Assembly: GCF_039529295.1 (NCBI RefSeq)
Contig: NZ_BAAAMN010000028.1
Coordinates: 1-64,000 of the forward strand
Origin: Yaniella flava
Lineage (GTDB): Bacteria > Actinomycetota > Actinomycetes > Actinomycetales > Micrococcaceae
DNA: 64,000 nucleotides
Direction: 5' to 3'
This document shows positions 37,201 to 44,484 of the stretch, piece after piece. How positions within the stretch are numbered: the first letter of the stretch is position 1; each line of letters begins with the position of its first letter. The translations under genes and the position numbers were made by a program. The notes beneath the pieces were generated by a model that saw only the letters and a list, made by a program, of their open reading frames with translations, had not been told where the DNA came from and searched no databases.

Positions 37201-37637
37201 CTGTGATCGACTCCCAGTTGACCGGTAACAAAACGCTGCACTCCATCGACGTGTAACTGTGGCATGGTTCCCACGATGAGGCCCGCGATAATAGCGAAGA
37301 ACGCCGAGTAGAGCAGTTTTAGGCACGCTGCCAGATACGTGGAGAGTATCTTCTTGAAGTTGGCACCCTCGGGGACCTGTGGTGCTGACCAGCCCTTGGG
37401 TGGCCAGATACTCTTGGTTGCCAGCGTTCGCCAAAACTTCTGACGAAGCTGTGCTCGCACAACGTGCTCTTCGTTCTTTTCAGCAGCTTTGAACGCCGGT
37501 AACTGGTAGTTGAAACCAGCAATCATCAGCCCCAGCCAGGCGAAGACACCACCGGGTAGACCCGCGAACTGAGCGATGACCGACAGCACCGCGGTGACGA
37601 TCAAAATGGGGATAGCGAGGTTATTTTGCTGTTTCAC
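34278..37637 (-). CDS. FtsK/TraB-like DNA translocase or coupling ATPase
   Basis: A 1119-residue motor protein. Hydrophobic segments in the first 250 residues anchor it in the membrane. The C-terminal third carries the RecA-like FtsK/SpoIIIE domain, with Walker A FSGTTGSGKS (about 826) and Walker B VLLVLDEF (about 919), and LLLGTQRLSS downstream. Actinobacterial conjugative elements move double-stranded DNA with a single TraB/FtsK-like pump, or use TcpA-like coupling proteins; this gene is the best transfer-motor candidate here. It is much longer than typical TraB, and the middle region (about 250-780) is not recognised. No relaxase is visible in the window. Confidence 0.82.
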   Translation of the reverse strand: MKQQNNLAIPILIVTAVLSVIAQFAGLPGGVFAWLGLMIAGFNYQLPAFKAAEKNEEHVVRAQLRQKFWRTLATKSIWPPKGWSAPQVPEGANFKKILSTYLAACLKLLYSAFFAIIAGLIVGTMPQLHVDGVQRFVTGQLGVDHSIVDTFHLLNAIAVTLTLLALSYAKRMSIDPQDISPGTRLTDAVTVAKKSPHLIIAPAALGGIAAIIVSPFAMEQSFWNTGLTLLLTVVSGLMAGTYPAARHQAMTHWRKVVEARHQWDERFKALKQDPPPRLLDIIEHGTQECPIVTYQFQSNVRIGGSDAALKMGDKIASTMGGSSSVALAPVEQMDASGNPRPGTVDALRFDILEIQDPEAVPSIADAETDSDTVETLLRVIFAQASDETAMRIMPLAHDPITTDDSEHQVFFVDFTGAPPSEIAGMLEPAAGRIGVEVLGDHRFNDFAGALYVGTFDGAKFMENSGLNDQKIEELLGEQWWNQRFADALKQGVNPPRPEWQTQSVQELAEGIEVEQLAFVMRNGMTIEKDFFPFESQIANALSAFPFVSLTGFHDPSASRPAERHRQAFTIRRASQPVPRSMEDIRPAQGSKAPEWVLADLVNKGFADAKLERPELINARPMSAPGSRSHLWQLRIRLYGGVTLADIRRKASQLRSVWSVEYLRVREDIEGVRIIAGTHPDRVELTKRAKQDIDAMEWEQIFTDAGIKSESGTMPQLISSETVEDNDKIEVKTFSLLGTGLSLESFTARRNKLESISANFFVQPQMAESRNPSEIELVISETDPMPFPALVDYDIVDQAEGGFPIATGLYGETIWWNPGTDPHVLFSGTTGSGKSITIQNIIYAALTQGMLVYVLDPTKGGADFMFAKDYVAGMTGDVYEAAAIMRHVYEQVGLRKQLVTEHGVEKLSNLPDDVRPPRVLLVLDEFTSLMEQEKPQPKSENPEAEMAREQLLRLNAQKQVIGELVGRIAREARSVEITLLLGTQRLSSKVLDSIPGAGDLKTNLARGILGQTTLADRQVALRNPYDAPNLGEKIAPGRGLWEPVTAAKASIIQSWYEPGEQPALREYLAERIEIWPPADRPEWQHHVHRPETLTEARHIEAEETQTVERDLGEMQLDLEF

Positions 37638-37643
37638 AGATAT

Positions 37644-37934
37644 CTAATCTTCTTGGACTGGTGCTGGGTGGGCGATAAACCAGCAGGTTCTGATCAATTC
37701 GTCGCCGAAACCGGCCTGTTCAGCAACTTCTTGGACATCTTCGCCAGAGGTCACCACATGCAAAGCAGTCAACACTTCGAGCTCATCGACGATGCCATGC
37801 AGGTCTTTGACGGCTTGGAAGAACTGGGCTTTATCAAGCTTGCCTTGGCCAAGTTGACCACCGATGGCACCCAATAGTTGAGGGATAGCTTGGTGGACAG
37901 GCTCGCTGGACAGTTCGTGTATGAAATTCGACAT
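37644..37934 (-). CDS. Hypothetical protein next to FtsK-like gene
   Basis: A 96-residue acidic, helical protein without membrane segments or recognised motifs. It ends six bases before the FtsK-like gene and begins two bases after the NERD gene, so it belongs to the same transcription unit, starting at the box at 38670. A helper of the transfer machinery is possible but unproven. Confidence 0.65.
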   Translation of the reverse strand: MSNFIHELSSEPVHQAIPQLLGAIGGQLGQGKLDKAQFFQAVKDLHGIVDELEVLTALHVVTSGEDVQEVAEQAGFGDELIRTCWFIAHPAPVQED

Positions 37935-37936
37935 TT

Positions 37937-38506
37937 TTACCTTCCGAAACCTAGTCGATATATGCCCAGCAGCTGACTTGCCAACAGCTGATCAGGCTCA
38001 CCTGGGTGTTCCTGTAGCCACCTGTCAATGATGGAATAGGCGGCTGATGCAGCGACCATGGGCTGGGCCAGCTTCCGGGCAGAAGACCCAATACGTGCAC
38101 GGTGACCCTTTGAATGGACAACGGTCAGCACATTAATGTGGTCCGGTGCGTTATCCAGCATGGCTACCAGCGCGTTGACAGCCTGGGTCATGGCCTGTGG
38201 GGTGCTTATTTTGGACAGTCCGCGGTACAGGTTTCCGCCAAGTGCCCAGTATCGACCGGCTGACCAGTACTTTGAATCGATGGCGAACACCGCATTGTCG
38301 CGCACGATCAAATGATCAATGTCGGTGCGTAATTTGATGGGCAGTTTGAGGCCATGAAAGATCATTGCCTGGCTGCCGTAGCCGTCAATGAGGTCAGCAG
38401 TCGCCCGTTCACCACTAAATCCAGCCGAGACAGCCTCTTGGCTGAACTTCGTATTGGTGTGGGCGCTGGGTTGGCCAAAGACGCCACGTGTTTGCACGGC
38501 GCGCAT
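37937..38506 (-). CDS. NERD-domain (nuclease-related) protein
   Basis: A 189-residue protein whose region 27-110 matches the nuclease-related NERD domain: GFSGERATADLI, TDIDHLIVRDNAVFAIDSKYW. The D...D-x-K pattern fits the endonuclease-like core. NERD proteins are frequent on plasmids and conjugative elements; activity is mostly uncharacterised. Its start follows the stop of the small membrane gene by one base. Confidence 0.75.
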   Translation of the reverse strand: MRAVQTRGVFGQPSAHTNTKFSQEAVSAGFSGERATADLIDGYGSQAMIFHGLKLPIKLRTDIDHLIVRDNAVFAIDSKYWSAGRYWALGGNLYRGLSKISTPQAMTQAVNALVAMLDNAPDHINVLTVVHSKGHRARIGSSARKLAQPMVAASAAYSIIDRWLQEHPGEPDQLLASQLLGIYRLGFGR

Positions 38507-38507
38507 C

Positions 38508-38660
38508 TTAGAAGAACACCGCTTGGATGAGGAAAAACGCAGCCAAGACGATGGCGATGCGTAAAATCCACTGGCCAGCTGTCGAGTTCAAGAAGTCACT
38601 GACTTCACGACGGCCACGATCTTCTTCGCTTGGTGTATTGCTATCTTTGTTTTCGGTCAT
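38508..38660 (-). CDS. Small single-span membrane protein
   Basis: A 50-residue protein with a hydrophilic acidic N-terminus and one C-terminal membrane helix (about 31-50, ending QAVFF). The ATG at 38660 is exactly 9 bases after a CCGGACAC box and the stop is followed after one base by the NERD start, which together support this short gene. It leads the 38660-34278 operon. Function unknown; small membrane proteins are common in transfer modules. Confidence 0.65.
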   Translation of the reverse strand: MTENKDSNTPSEEDRGRREVSDFLNSTAGQWILRIAIVLAAFFLIQAVFF

Positions 38661-38669
38661 GCCCTGATA

Positions 38670-38677
38670 GTGTCCGG
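38670..38677 (-). promoter_or_regulatory. CCGGACAC box, transfer operon
   Basis: Nine bases before ATG 38660. It probably drives the small membrane protein, NERD, 37934 and FtsK-like genes. Confidence 0.65.
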
Positions 38678-38693
38678 CACACGACCTTTAGGC

Positions 38694-39050
38694 TCAGTGC
38701 TCTCGGCTCGTCTTCCAGGCAGCCAGTGATACACCGATCATCGGGTCAGTCAGATCAACCATATGCTCTACGAACGCTTGGCCAGTGTGCATCATCCGCA
38801 GCACCCTATACAGTCTGCCGCATCGTGGGCATATCAAATAGGGGTCTTCAATATGCTCGACATAGACTAATCCAGTGCCGGTCTTTTCTTCTATCTGTGT
38901 GATGGCCTCGCCGCGAGGGGAACATACAGCAAAGTCATCTAGTCCACGGTGATTACCGCAAGGACAGAGCAGGGAGTCAGGGTCGTGTTGGGTGATTGTT
39001 CCCATTTTGGTTCGCCGCATAATTTCGTATTCTATGGCGCCGGGAAGCAC
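38694..39050 (-). CDS. Zinc-ribbon-like hypothetical protein
   Basis: A 118-residue protein with LCPCGNH and LICPRCGRLYRV, forming a probable four-cysteine zinc site. Start is GTG 39050 with GAGGG eight bases upstream. It follows the 39079 membrane gene after a short gap and precedes the box at 38670. No function recognised. Confidence 0.65.
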   Translation of the reverse strand: MLPGAIEYEIMRRTKMGTITQHDPDSLLCPCGNHRGLDDFAVCSPRGEAITQIEEKTGTGLVYVEHIEDPYLICPRCGRLYRVLRMMHTGQAFVEHMVDLTDPMIGVSLAAWKTSREH

Positions 39051-39078
39051 TTTTCGACCCTCACTATGGACTCACATG

Positions 39079-39447
39079 TCAGGTAATCCCTAAAATTGAC
39101 AGCACGAGTCCGATGATAGTGTCAATGAGCCCAAGCCAGAATGGCAGCATCACACTGGGGGCGATCAGTGCGGTGGTCAACAGCGTGGTGAACAGCAGTG
39201 CGACCATCCAGCCCTTGAAGCCATCTTTTTTGTAGTTGGAAAAGATCGTGAGCACTTGGAAGGTGATGAGGATGACAGCGACCCAGGTTAGAATGGTGCC
39301 CAGCTGTGGATTGGCCTCCAACATGGGGTTGAGGTAATTGTTGAAGGCGTCTTGAAACCAGGTGACTTGGCCGCCTTGGACCGCGTCACCGGGCGTCTGC
39401 GCAGCAGCCATCGGCATTGTAAGCGTCAAGACTCCGTTAATAGTCAT
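39079..39447 (-). CDS. Small membrane protein, VirB2/TrbC-like
   Basis: A 122-residue protein with an N-terminal hydrophobic or signal-like segment ending in AAAQ (about 1-17) and three further hydrophobic segments. This layout, a short pilin-like protein with two helices after a signal peptide, recalls VirB2/TrbC components of conjugation systems, but sequence similarity is too weak to be sure. AAGGG precedes the start. Confidence 0.5.
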   Translation of the reverse strand: MTINGVLTLTMPMAAAQTPGDAVQGGQVTWFQDAFNNYLNPMLEANPQLGTILTWVAVILITFQVLTIFSNYKKDGFKGWMVALLFTTLLTTALIAPSVMLPFWLGLIDTIIGLVLSILGIT

Positions 39448-39493
39448 TCTTCACCCTTTTTATAGTTGGTAAGTTTTCGTTGTTCCACCTGAA

Positions 39494-39501
39494 GTGTCCG
39501 G
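39494..39501 (-). promoter_or_regulatory. CCGGACAC box, gene at 39447
   Basis: 46 bases before ATG 39447; tenth base downstream is A, predicting a 37-base leader containing the AAGGG ribosome binding site. Confidence 0.6.
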
Positions 39502-39506
39502 GGCCG

Positions 39507-39923
39507 TCACGACCTGCTGATGCGACCTTCGTCTTCTTTTGGCGCGATGGTGTAGGAGGCTGGCTTTTGCCAAGTGCCGGTGCAGCTGTTGGTCATGTGG
39601 CATTTGGCCGGAATGGTTTTCGCATAGGCGGCGGTGGCGTTGCATTTGGTGCATACTGCAACCGAAACTTTGGGCGATTTCCGTTGAGCTGACACGATAT
39701 CGGTGTTGTCATCGATGTCTTCAACTGCAAACTCTAGATCATCCAGTCGGTCCATCACCTTGTCGGCAAGTTTTTCATCGGCGCGGATTTTCGCAACGGC
39801 AGAGGGCCAATCGTTGGTCTTGGTGAGCGTGAGGATGAGGTGACCGGCGCCAGCGATTTCGGAGAGTTCTAACGCGGTGAATTCCTCATCGGTGAGGTTA
39901 TCTGGGTTGATGGCTTTAGACAT
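39507..39923 (-). CDS. Hypothetical protein with zinc-ribbon-like C-terminus
   Basis: A 138-residue protein: an acidic helical N-terminal half, then VCTKCNATAAYAKTIPAKC and a further cysteine in NSCTGTW, a likely zinc site. It lies nine bases downstream of the GIY-YIG gene and is probably cotranscribed. Function unknown. Confidence 0.65.
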   Translation of the reverse strand: MSKAINPDNLTDEEFTALELSEIAGAGHLILTLTKTNDWPSAVAKIRADEKLADKVMDRLDDLEFAVEDIDDNTDIVSAQRKSPKVSVAVCTKCNATAAYAKTIPAKCHMTNSCTGTWQKPASYTIAPKEDEGRISRS

Positions 39924-39932
39924 AGGGTGCTC

Positions 39933-40658
39933 TCATCGGTCGGCGCTGAGACCTAGCGCATCGGCTATGGCATCAATCATGGGCAGAGAGGTTCTGAACC
40001 ACTCCGTGCCAGCCCGAGTGGTCTTCTGATGGTGACCGGCACGTTTTAAGATGTTATGAAAGTGCACTTCGTCTTCAAAACAATGATCTGAGGGGTAGAC
40101 ACGGATAATTTCGATATCTTCCGGCACCTCTGTTTGTCGCCGTTGCTGCTCTAAGCGCCGACTGGTGGCCTGGGACGCACCGACCTTGAACAAAGTGCGC
40201 TCATCGTCGCTGAGCAGTTCGGTGATCAGGTATTGCGGGTAGGTGTAGACATAGACTCCCGGTACCGTCTCTTCATCCAGCCACTCGCGGGGGTCCACCA
40301 GGATGCCGTTGCCTGGAAGGGGCTGCTTGGGGCTGTGGTCAGAGAGCTTGGGTTCGGTGTCGATCACCTGGTGCAGGTGTTTTCTCAGTCCAGGGCTGAT
40401 GTCGAACATCAGGATGTCTCGGGCTGCACCTTTGGCATAACTGTGGACTTGCTTGCCAAAGTTGGTGGCAAGTGATGGATCATAAATCATATCAATGGCA
40501 TGGAGGTGCTTTTCCACATTCCAAGGCTTATCGTGGCCAAAATGGCGCGCCATTTCAGTTGAAGTCATGTCTTCATCCAAGAGTTCAAAGACATCGCTGA
40601 TGAAGCGGTCGGTTAGTAGCATGACTTCTTCGAGTTCATCGAGTATCTTTCGGCGCAC
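39933..40658 (-). CDS. GIY-YIG / T5orf172-type protein
   Basis: About 241 residues. The C-terminal half matches the T5orf172 branch of GIY-YIG nucleases: VPGVYVYTYPQYL, then LFKVGASQATSRRLEQQRRQ, FEDEVHFHNILKRAG and GTEWFRTS. The N-terminal half includes an HTH-like segment (STEMARHFGHDKPW). I prefer GTG 40658, preceded by AAGGAGG, over the ATG at 40673, which itself overlaps that ribosome binding site. Proteins of this class are common on phages and mobile elements; substrate unknown. Confidence 0.72.
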   Translation of the reverse strand: MRRKILDELEEVMLLTDRFISDVFELLDEDMTSTEMARHFGHDKPWNVEKHLHAIDMIYDPSLATNFGKQVHSYAKGAARDILMFDISPGLRKHLHQVIDTEPKLSDHSPKQPLPGNGILVDPREWLDEETVPGVYVYTYPQYLITELLSDDERTLFKVGASQATSRRLEQQRRQTEVPEDIEIIRVYPSDHCFEDEVHFHNILKRAGHHQKTTRAGTEWFRTSLPMIDAIADALGLSADR

Positions 40659-40691
40659 GGAACCTCCTTCCATTGGTCGTCCATCTCCACT

Positions 40692-40699
40692 GTGTCCGG
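40692..40699 (-). promoter_or_regulatory. CCGGACAC box, GIY-YIG gene
   Basis: 33 bases before GTG 40658; tenth base downstream is G at 40682, giving a leader that just contains the AAGGAGG site. Confidence 0.6.
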
Positions 40700-40701
40700 C
40701 A

Positions 40702-42249
40702 TCAGGACTGTTTGCCGGTCAGCTCGTTCAGAATATGCAGCGCAAGCAACGGTGGCACGGCGTTACCGATCTGTTCAAAGACCTTGGTTTTCGTGCCCTG
40801 GAACGGGTAGTCAGACGGAAAGGATTGCAGAGTTGCCGCCTCGGTCGCGGTGAGTCGTCGTAGCGGAGCATCAGCCAGTGGTGGCTGCGTACCATTGATA
40901 ACCTCGCGGTGATATTCTTCAATGAATTGGCCACCAGACATGTCCACGATATGTGAATGGTTGCCACCGGCGGAGGCAGTCATCACCGGTGCGGGGCGGT
41001 GCTCATCGAGTGGCCGGCCTCCCCCGTTGAATAGCATCCCGGCGTAAGGACTTGGACGGAGCACCGGATTTTTGGCCGGCACAATCTTTGCTCCGCGATC
41101 ATGTTCAGCTAGCGCTTGGCGCCGCTGGTCTGTAGTGAATCCCTTGGGTCCAATCGTGTGGCGTGACAGGCTAGCTGTGGTGGTTGGTGCGGGGTGTTCA
41201 ACCGGACGCTGATACCGAGCCTCATCATCTTCTCCCCAGCGAGTGGTGTTATTGGTGTCGTAGACCATTCCCGACTCCTCGACCGGCTCGCCGGTGTCCC
41301 CCACCTTGTAGAGGTGAGAATTCGTGGTCACAGCCATCGCCGGGGTATCGCCATGACGACGCTGATACTGTTCACCAGTTGGTTTTTGGTTTCCTTGCAG
41401 GAAGAACGGGCTGATAGAGACTTCGACACCCGAAATGTCGTCTGCCCATTTGCCTTCTCGGCGTGCCTTTTTCATGCCTTTTCGTGCAGAGTTGCCGAAC
41501 GGTTCCGCTCCGCCGGTCGCACCGCCGCCTGCTGTTACCGTCATCGTGGGGCGCTGCGTCATCCCCCATCCCAGGGCTTGTGCCATAGAGACCCACGGCA
41601 ACACGTTCTCATCCATCTTCTGAGGGTTCCGAGGGTGATATTTAGAATGTGTTGGTGCTGGAAGCGTAGCCTGATGATCTAGTGATGCCACGAGAATGGC
41701 GCGTTTCCGGGTTTGTGGCACACCGTGGGCCTCGGCTTGGACTAGGCCGACCTCACCGCGGTATCCCAGGGTTTCCAACACAGTGAGCATGGCTTCCCAG
41801 ACGGGTTTGACCGGTGGCACCTGCTCGAAGGCGATGTGTCGATACGGGGTGCCAGCGTTGTGCATGGAAATAGCCCAGATGAGCGGGGTGAGCACCAGAG
41901 CTGTGCGGTCGTCATCGTAGCTGTACAGGTCGATGGTCTCGCCGTTGGCGATGCGCTGGATGTCGGATAGAACCTGGTCTAAGGCTTTTCGTCCGGCACC
42001 GTTTCCGGCGACTGAGAATGATTGGCATGACGGTGAGGCGATGAGTACATCTGCGGCTACCGGTTCATAGGCCCTGATGTCGCCGTGGACGGTTTGGTGC
42101 CCGGCGGCTTTTCGTGTGGCCACTGCTGCATCGTCCCATTCGTAGCCGGTGACATCGATGCCCAGTTGCTGGCAGGCGACATCCCACCCTCCGGGGCCGG
42201 CAAAAAGGTCGATGGCGGTCAGCGATGAGGGTTTCGGAGAGGTCTGCAT
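40702..42249 (-). CDS. DNA cytosine C5-methyltransferase
   Basis: Transfers a methyl group from S-adenosylmethionine to C5 of cytosine in DNA. The 515-residue protein shows motif I AIDLFAGPGGW (12-22), motif IV ASPSCQSFS with catalytic Cys75, and motif X FEQIGNAVPPLL near the C-terminus; the order is that of Dcm-type enzymes. The long middle region is typical of phage-encoded members. No adjacent restriction endonuclease is recognisable, so it appears to be an orphan enzyme that may protect element DNA or mark it. The ATG is 9 bases after a CCGGACAC box. Confidence 0.92.
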   Translation of the reverse strand: MQTSPKPSSLTAIDLFAGPGGWDVACQQLGIDVTGYEWDDAAVATRKAAGHQTVHGDIRAYEPVAADVLIASPSCQSFSVAGNGAGRKALDQVLSDIQRIANGETIDLYSYDDDRTALVLTPLIWAISMHNAGTPYRHIAFEQVPPVKPVWEAMLTVLETLGYRGEVGLVQAEAHGVPQTRKRAILVASLDHQATLPAPTHSKYHPRNPQKMDENVLPWVSMAQALGWGMTQRPTMTVTAGGGATGGAEPFGNSARKGMKKARREGKWADDISGVEVSISPFFLQGNQKPTGEQYQRRHGDTPAMAVTTNSHLYKVGDTGEPVEESGMVYDTNNTTRWGEDDEARYQRPVEHPAPTTTASLSRHTIGPKGFTTDQRRQALAEHDRGAKIVPAKNPVLRPSPYAGMLFNGGGRPLDEHRPAPVMTASAGGNHSHIVDMSGGQFIEEYHREVINGTQPPLADAPLRRLTATEAATLQSFPSDYPFQGTKTKVFEQIGNAVPPLLALHILNELTGKQS

Positions 42250-42258
42250 GGACAGACA

Positions 42259-42266
42259 GTGTCCGG
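42259..42266 (-). promoter_or_regulatory. CCGGACAC box, methyltransferase gene
   Basis: Nine bases before ATG 42249. Forms a close divergent pair with the box at 42285. Confidence 0.65.
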
Positions 42267-42284
42267 CGTCTGCAATGTACCACC

Positions 42285-42292
42285 CCGGACAC
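42285..42292 (+). promoter_or_regulatory. CCGGACAC box, Nudix gene
   Basis: Reads toward the plus-strand gene at 42303; ten rather than nine bases separate it from the ATG. Confidence 0.55.
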
Positions 42293-42302
42293 TTTCAACC
42301 CC

Positions 42303-43706
42303 ATGAACACTACACTGCAACAGCGCATAGCATCCTTCAGCGGCACGATTCGCGCCCGAGCCGGCTACCTCTGGTACATTTACCGCGACCTTTGGCTCTT
42401 TGTTTCAATGGCATTAGTCGGCTTTGTCACCATCGTTCTGGGGTACTTCTGGCATGGAGCGTCCGTAGGTTTTGCGTCCCTGATCGGTCTCGCTGTGGCC
42501 ATCGTTTCCGCGTTTTCGGCATTGCTATATCGTCGGAACATCAAGAAAAAGTGGACCAATGTGCAGCTTCAACGCCGCGATGTAGTCGATGTCATGCAGG
42601 ACTTTGGTGAAGCAGGTGTCATTGAGCTGCAAGATGCCGGCAAATATGGTGTTTCAGAACTACTCTGGCGAGACCCCTCTATTGATGAGACGCTGCAACA
42701 GGGTGCTGGTCAGATAGAGGTCGTGGTTGCTGATGAAGCCTACGCTCTCCCCGGTGACTTGCGTTCCATTGCCCCGAGAGCATTTCGCAGTCTGGCCAAC
42801 CAGTCGTCTCCTGACACGCCGGATCGTTTGCCACGGTGGTTTAACGGGAAGCTTACCCGCCTGGCCAGCGACCCTTCTGCATTCCAGGCGGAACCCCTGA
42901 AGTTGGAGTCAGTACGATTCTTCGATGGTCAGGCATCCAATGAGCAATTGCCGTGGTGCCGAACCGATGCAACTGAGGATCGCTCGGTTATCCATCAGCA
43001 CCTATTCGATAATGACGGTGACGTGCTGAATCTGGCCTCCTCGGGGCTTGCCAATATGGTCGGCATTAGCGTGCTAGCCATCACCACCGACGGCTATGTG
43101 CTCTTCGTGCAACAGGGCGCTAGCAACTCGGTGCAGTCCAGTGGGTATGCTGCCTCTGGATCGGGGTCGTTGGACTGGAGTGATACTGTTGCTGTGCACA
43201 AAAGGTGTCAGAAGCGTGGCGAAAACATGACGTTGCACGAGCTGTTGACCGCAGGGATGCAGCGCGAGATGCGTGAAGAATCCCAAGTGCACCGTGATGA
43301 GATCGTTGATGAATCACAGGTTGTGACCGGCTACTCACGCTGGCTTTCTCGCGGTGCCAAGCCTGAGTTCTCTGGGTTGGTCAAGCTCAATGTGGCCATG
43401 GCTGATGTGATAGAACGTGCACCTGGTGCAGATGAAGCTCAGTACAGCGTGGGGCGTGGCTGGGTACCAGTTGACGTGCTGCTTGCCGATGCAGATACCT
43501 GGGGTGAGCGACACGATGCTTTACGACAATCACTTGCACGGCACCATCGGGACACCAGTATCCCAGAAGATTTGGTTCTGGGTGTCTCGACGATGGCCGC
43601 GTGGTGTGCAGCAGCCGATTTTGTGGCAGCAAACCGATGGTACGTTGAGGGTCTAGGCGATGTGGAGGACGATACGAGCGACGATGCGTTGAACGAAGCC
43701 AGCTAG
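42303..43706 (+). CDS. Membrane-anchored Nudix-like protein
   Basis: A 467-residue protein with two N-terminal membrane helices (about 27-75), a middle region without known motif, and a C-terminal Nudix-like domain (about 255-430): VLAITTDGYVLFVQQG as the first strands and GMQREMREESQ (about 318) matching the REuxEE core of the Nudix box. Nudix enzymes hydrolyse nucleoside diphosphates linked to another group; a membrane-tethered one on a mobile element is unusual. One of the few plus-strand genes in the element. Its stop shares CTAG (43703-43706) with the convergent neighbour's stop. Confidence 0.7.
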   Translation: MNTTLQQRIASFSGTIRARAGYLWYIYRDLWLFVSMALVGFVTIVLGYFWHGASVGFASLIGLAVAIVSAFSALLYRRNIKKKWTNVQLQRRDVVDVMQDFGEAGVIELQDAGKYGVSELLWRDPSIDETLQQGAGQIEVVVADEAYALPGDLRSIAPRAFRSLANQSSPDTPDRLPRWFNGKLTRLASDPSAFQAEPLKLESVRFFDGQASNEQLPWCRTDATEDRSVIHQHLFDNDGDVLNLASSGLANMVGISVLAITTDGYVLFVQQGASNSVQSSGYAASGSGSLDWSDTVAVHKRCQKRGENMTLHELLTAGMQREMREESQVHRDEIVDESQVVTGYSRWLSRGAKPEFSGLVKLNVAMADVIERAPGADEAQYSVGRGWVPVDVLLADADTWGERHDALRQSLARHHRDTSIPEDLVLGVSTMAAWCAAADFVAANRWYVEGLGDVEDDTSDDALNEAS

Positions 43707-44008
43707 TCTGCCAGCCTCCATGTTACGCCGATGTCGTTGCCATGGAATTCCAGTTCGACTGCGGAGTTTTCGATGACGGGGTCGTCATGTGCTGAACTGT
43801 CCTCTAAGAATCCGGCATTGATCCACTCGACCATCCAGCATGGCTGACTGTGACAGCTGGAATGGGGCGGATCGTGATCGTGACATTGCAGGGTGTCGAA
43901 GGATTCGGTGTGGCATTTGGGGCGGATGCGACAGCGAGCATCATGTGATGAGAAACAGATGATCCTGGTGCCCTCGGCATCAATGCGGTGGTGAGCTATC
44001 TCATGCAT
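43703..44008 (-). CDS. His/Cys-rich hypothetical protein
   Basis: A 101-residue protein with dense Cys and His (RIRPKCH, LQCHDHDPPHSSCHSQPCW), suggesting metal binding. Start ATG 44008 overlaps the upstream stop by eight bases. Last gene of the coupled trio 44407-43703. Family unknown to me, though such proteins are frequent in actinobacterial phages. Confidence 0.6.
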   Translation of the reverse strand: MHEIAHHRIDAEGTRIICFSSHDARCRIRPKCHTESFDTLQCHDHDPPHSSCHSQPCWMVEWINAGFLEDSSAHDDPVIENSAVELEFHGNDIGVTWRLAD

Positions 44009-44153
44009 CCCGCTCCAATCGCTGTGCATCCAGGGCGCAGCATGGCCGGACTTCTGCAAAGTGGGTGCGACGATAGTTTTCGCATGACATCGTCACGTTG
44101 TGCGAAGAGCAGCACGGTGCGTGGTCAGGTTCTCCCCAGTCAGCTTCTTTCAT
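44001..44153 (-). CDS. Small Cys-rich protein
   Basis: A 50-residue protein with APCCSSHNVTMSCENY and RPCC, likely metal-binding. Its ATG overlaps the stop of the upstream gene (ATGA) and its stop overlaps the next start, which argues for real, coupled translation. Unknown function. Confidence 0.55.
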   Translation of the reverse strand: MKEADWGEPDHAPCCSSHNVTMSCENYRRTHFAEVRPCCALDAQRLERDA

Positions 44154-44407
44154 GACTGCCCTTCTTCAACAGCCTCAATGCCAGCTTTGTTCATCATCAT
44201 TTTCGCCCGGTGGATCAGCTGTTCTGAGGTCGGAACGTAGCCGGTGCGCCAGCCGTATTGAGCGACTTCATTCCACAGGCTGTCGGTCATGCGTAGCCAA
44301 AACGTGGTGCCGCCGGAATGGTGGGCTTCCACGATGTGCCAAGCCAAGGTTTTGGGCAGCTTTGGCAGTTCGGTGACTGTCTTCTGAGATTTCAGGTTGT
44401 GCTTCAT
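44150..44407 (-). CDS. Hypothetical protein, predicted leaderless gene
   Basis: An 85-residue protein starting MKHNLKSQKTV, soluble and basic, with no recognised domain. ATG 44407 lies 9 bases after a CCGGACAC box; a frame open to 44464 is ignored for that reason. First gene of a three-gene overlapping operon. Confidence 0.62.
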   Translation of the reverse strand: MKHNLKSQKTVTELPKLPKTLAWHIVEAHHSGGTTFWLRMTDSLWNEVAQYGWRTGYVPTSEQLIHRAKMMMNKAGIEAVEEGQS

Positions 44408-44416
44408 AATTTCACC

Positions 44417-44424
44417 GTGTCCGG
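44417..44424 (-). promoter_or_regulatory. CCGGACAC box, gene at 44407
   Basis: Nine bases before ATG 44407 and oriented toward it. Confidence 0.65.
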
Positions 44425-44484
44425 CATGAAAAACCGGGGTGACAGACAGCGATACGCCCATCACCCCGGCTCAATGCGGTGGCG

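Noticed and set aside
40673..40692. Leader peptide between box and GIY-YIG gene
   Set aside because: The ATG just after the box would lie upstream of the predicted transcription start; AAGGAGG-GTG at 40658 explains translation without it.
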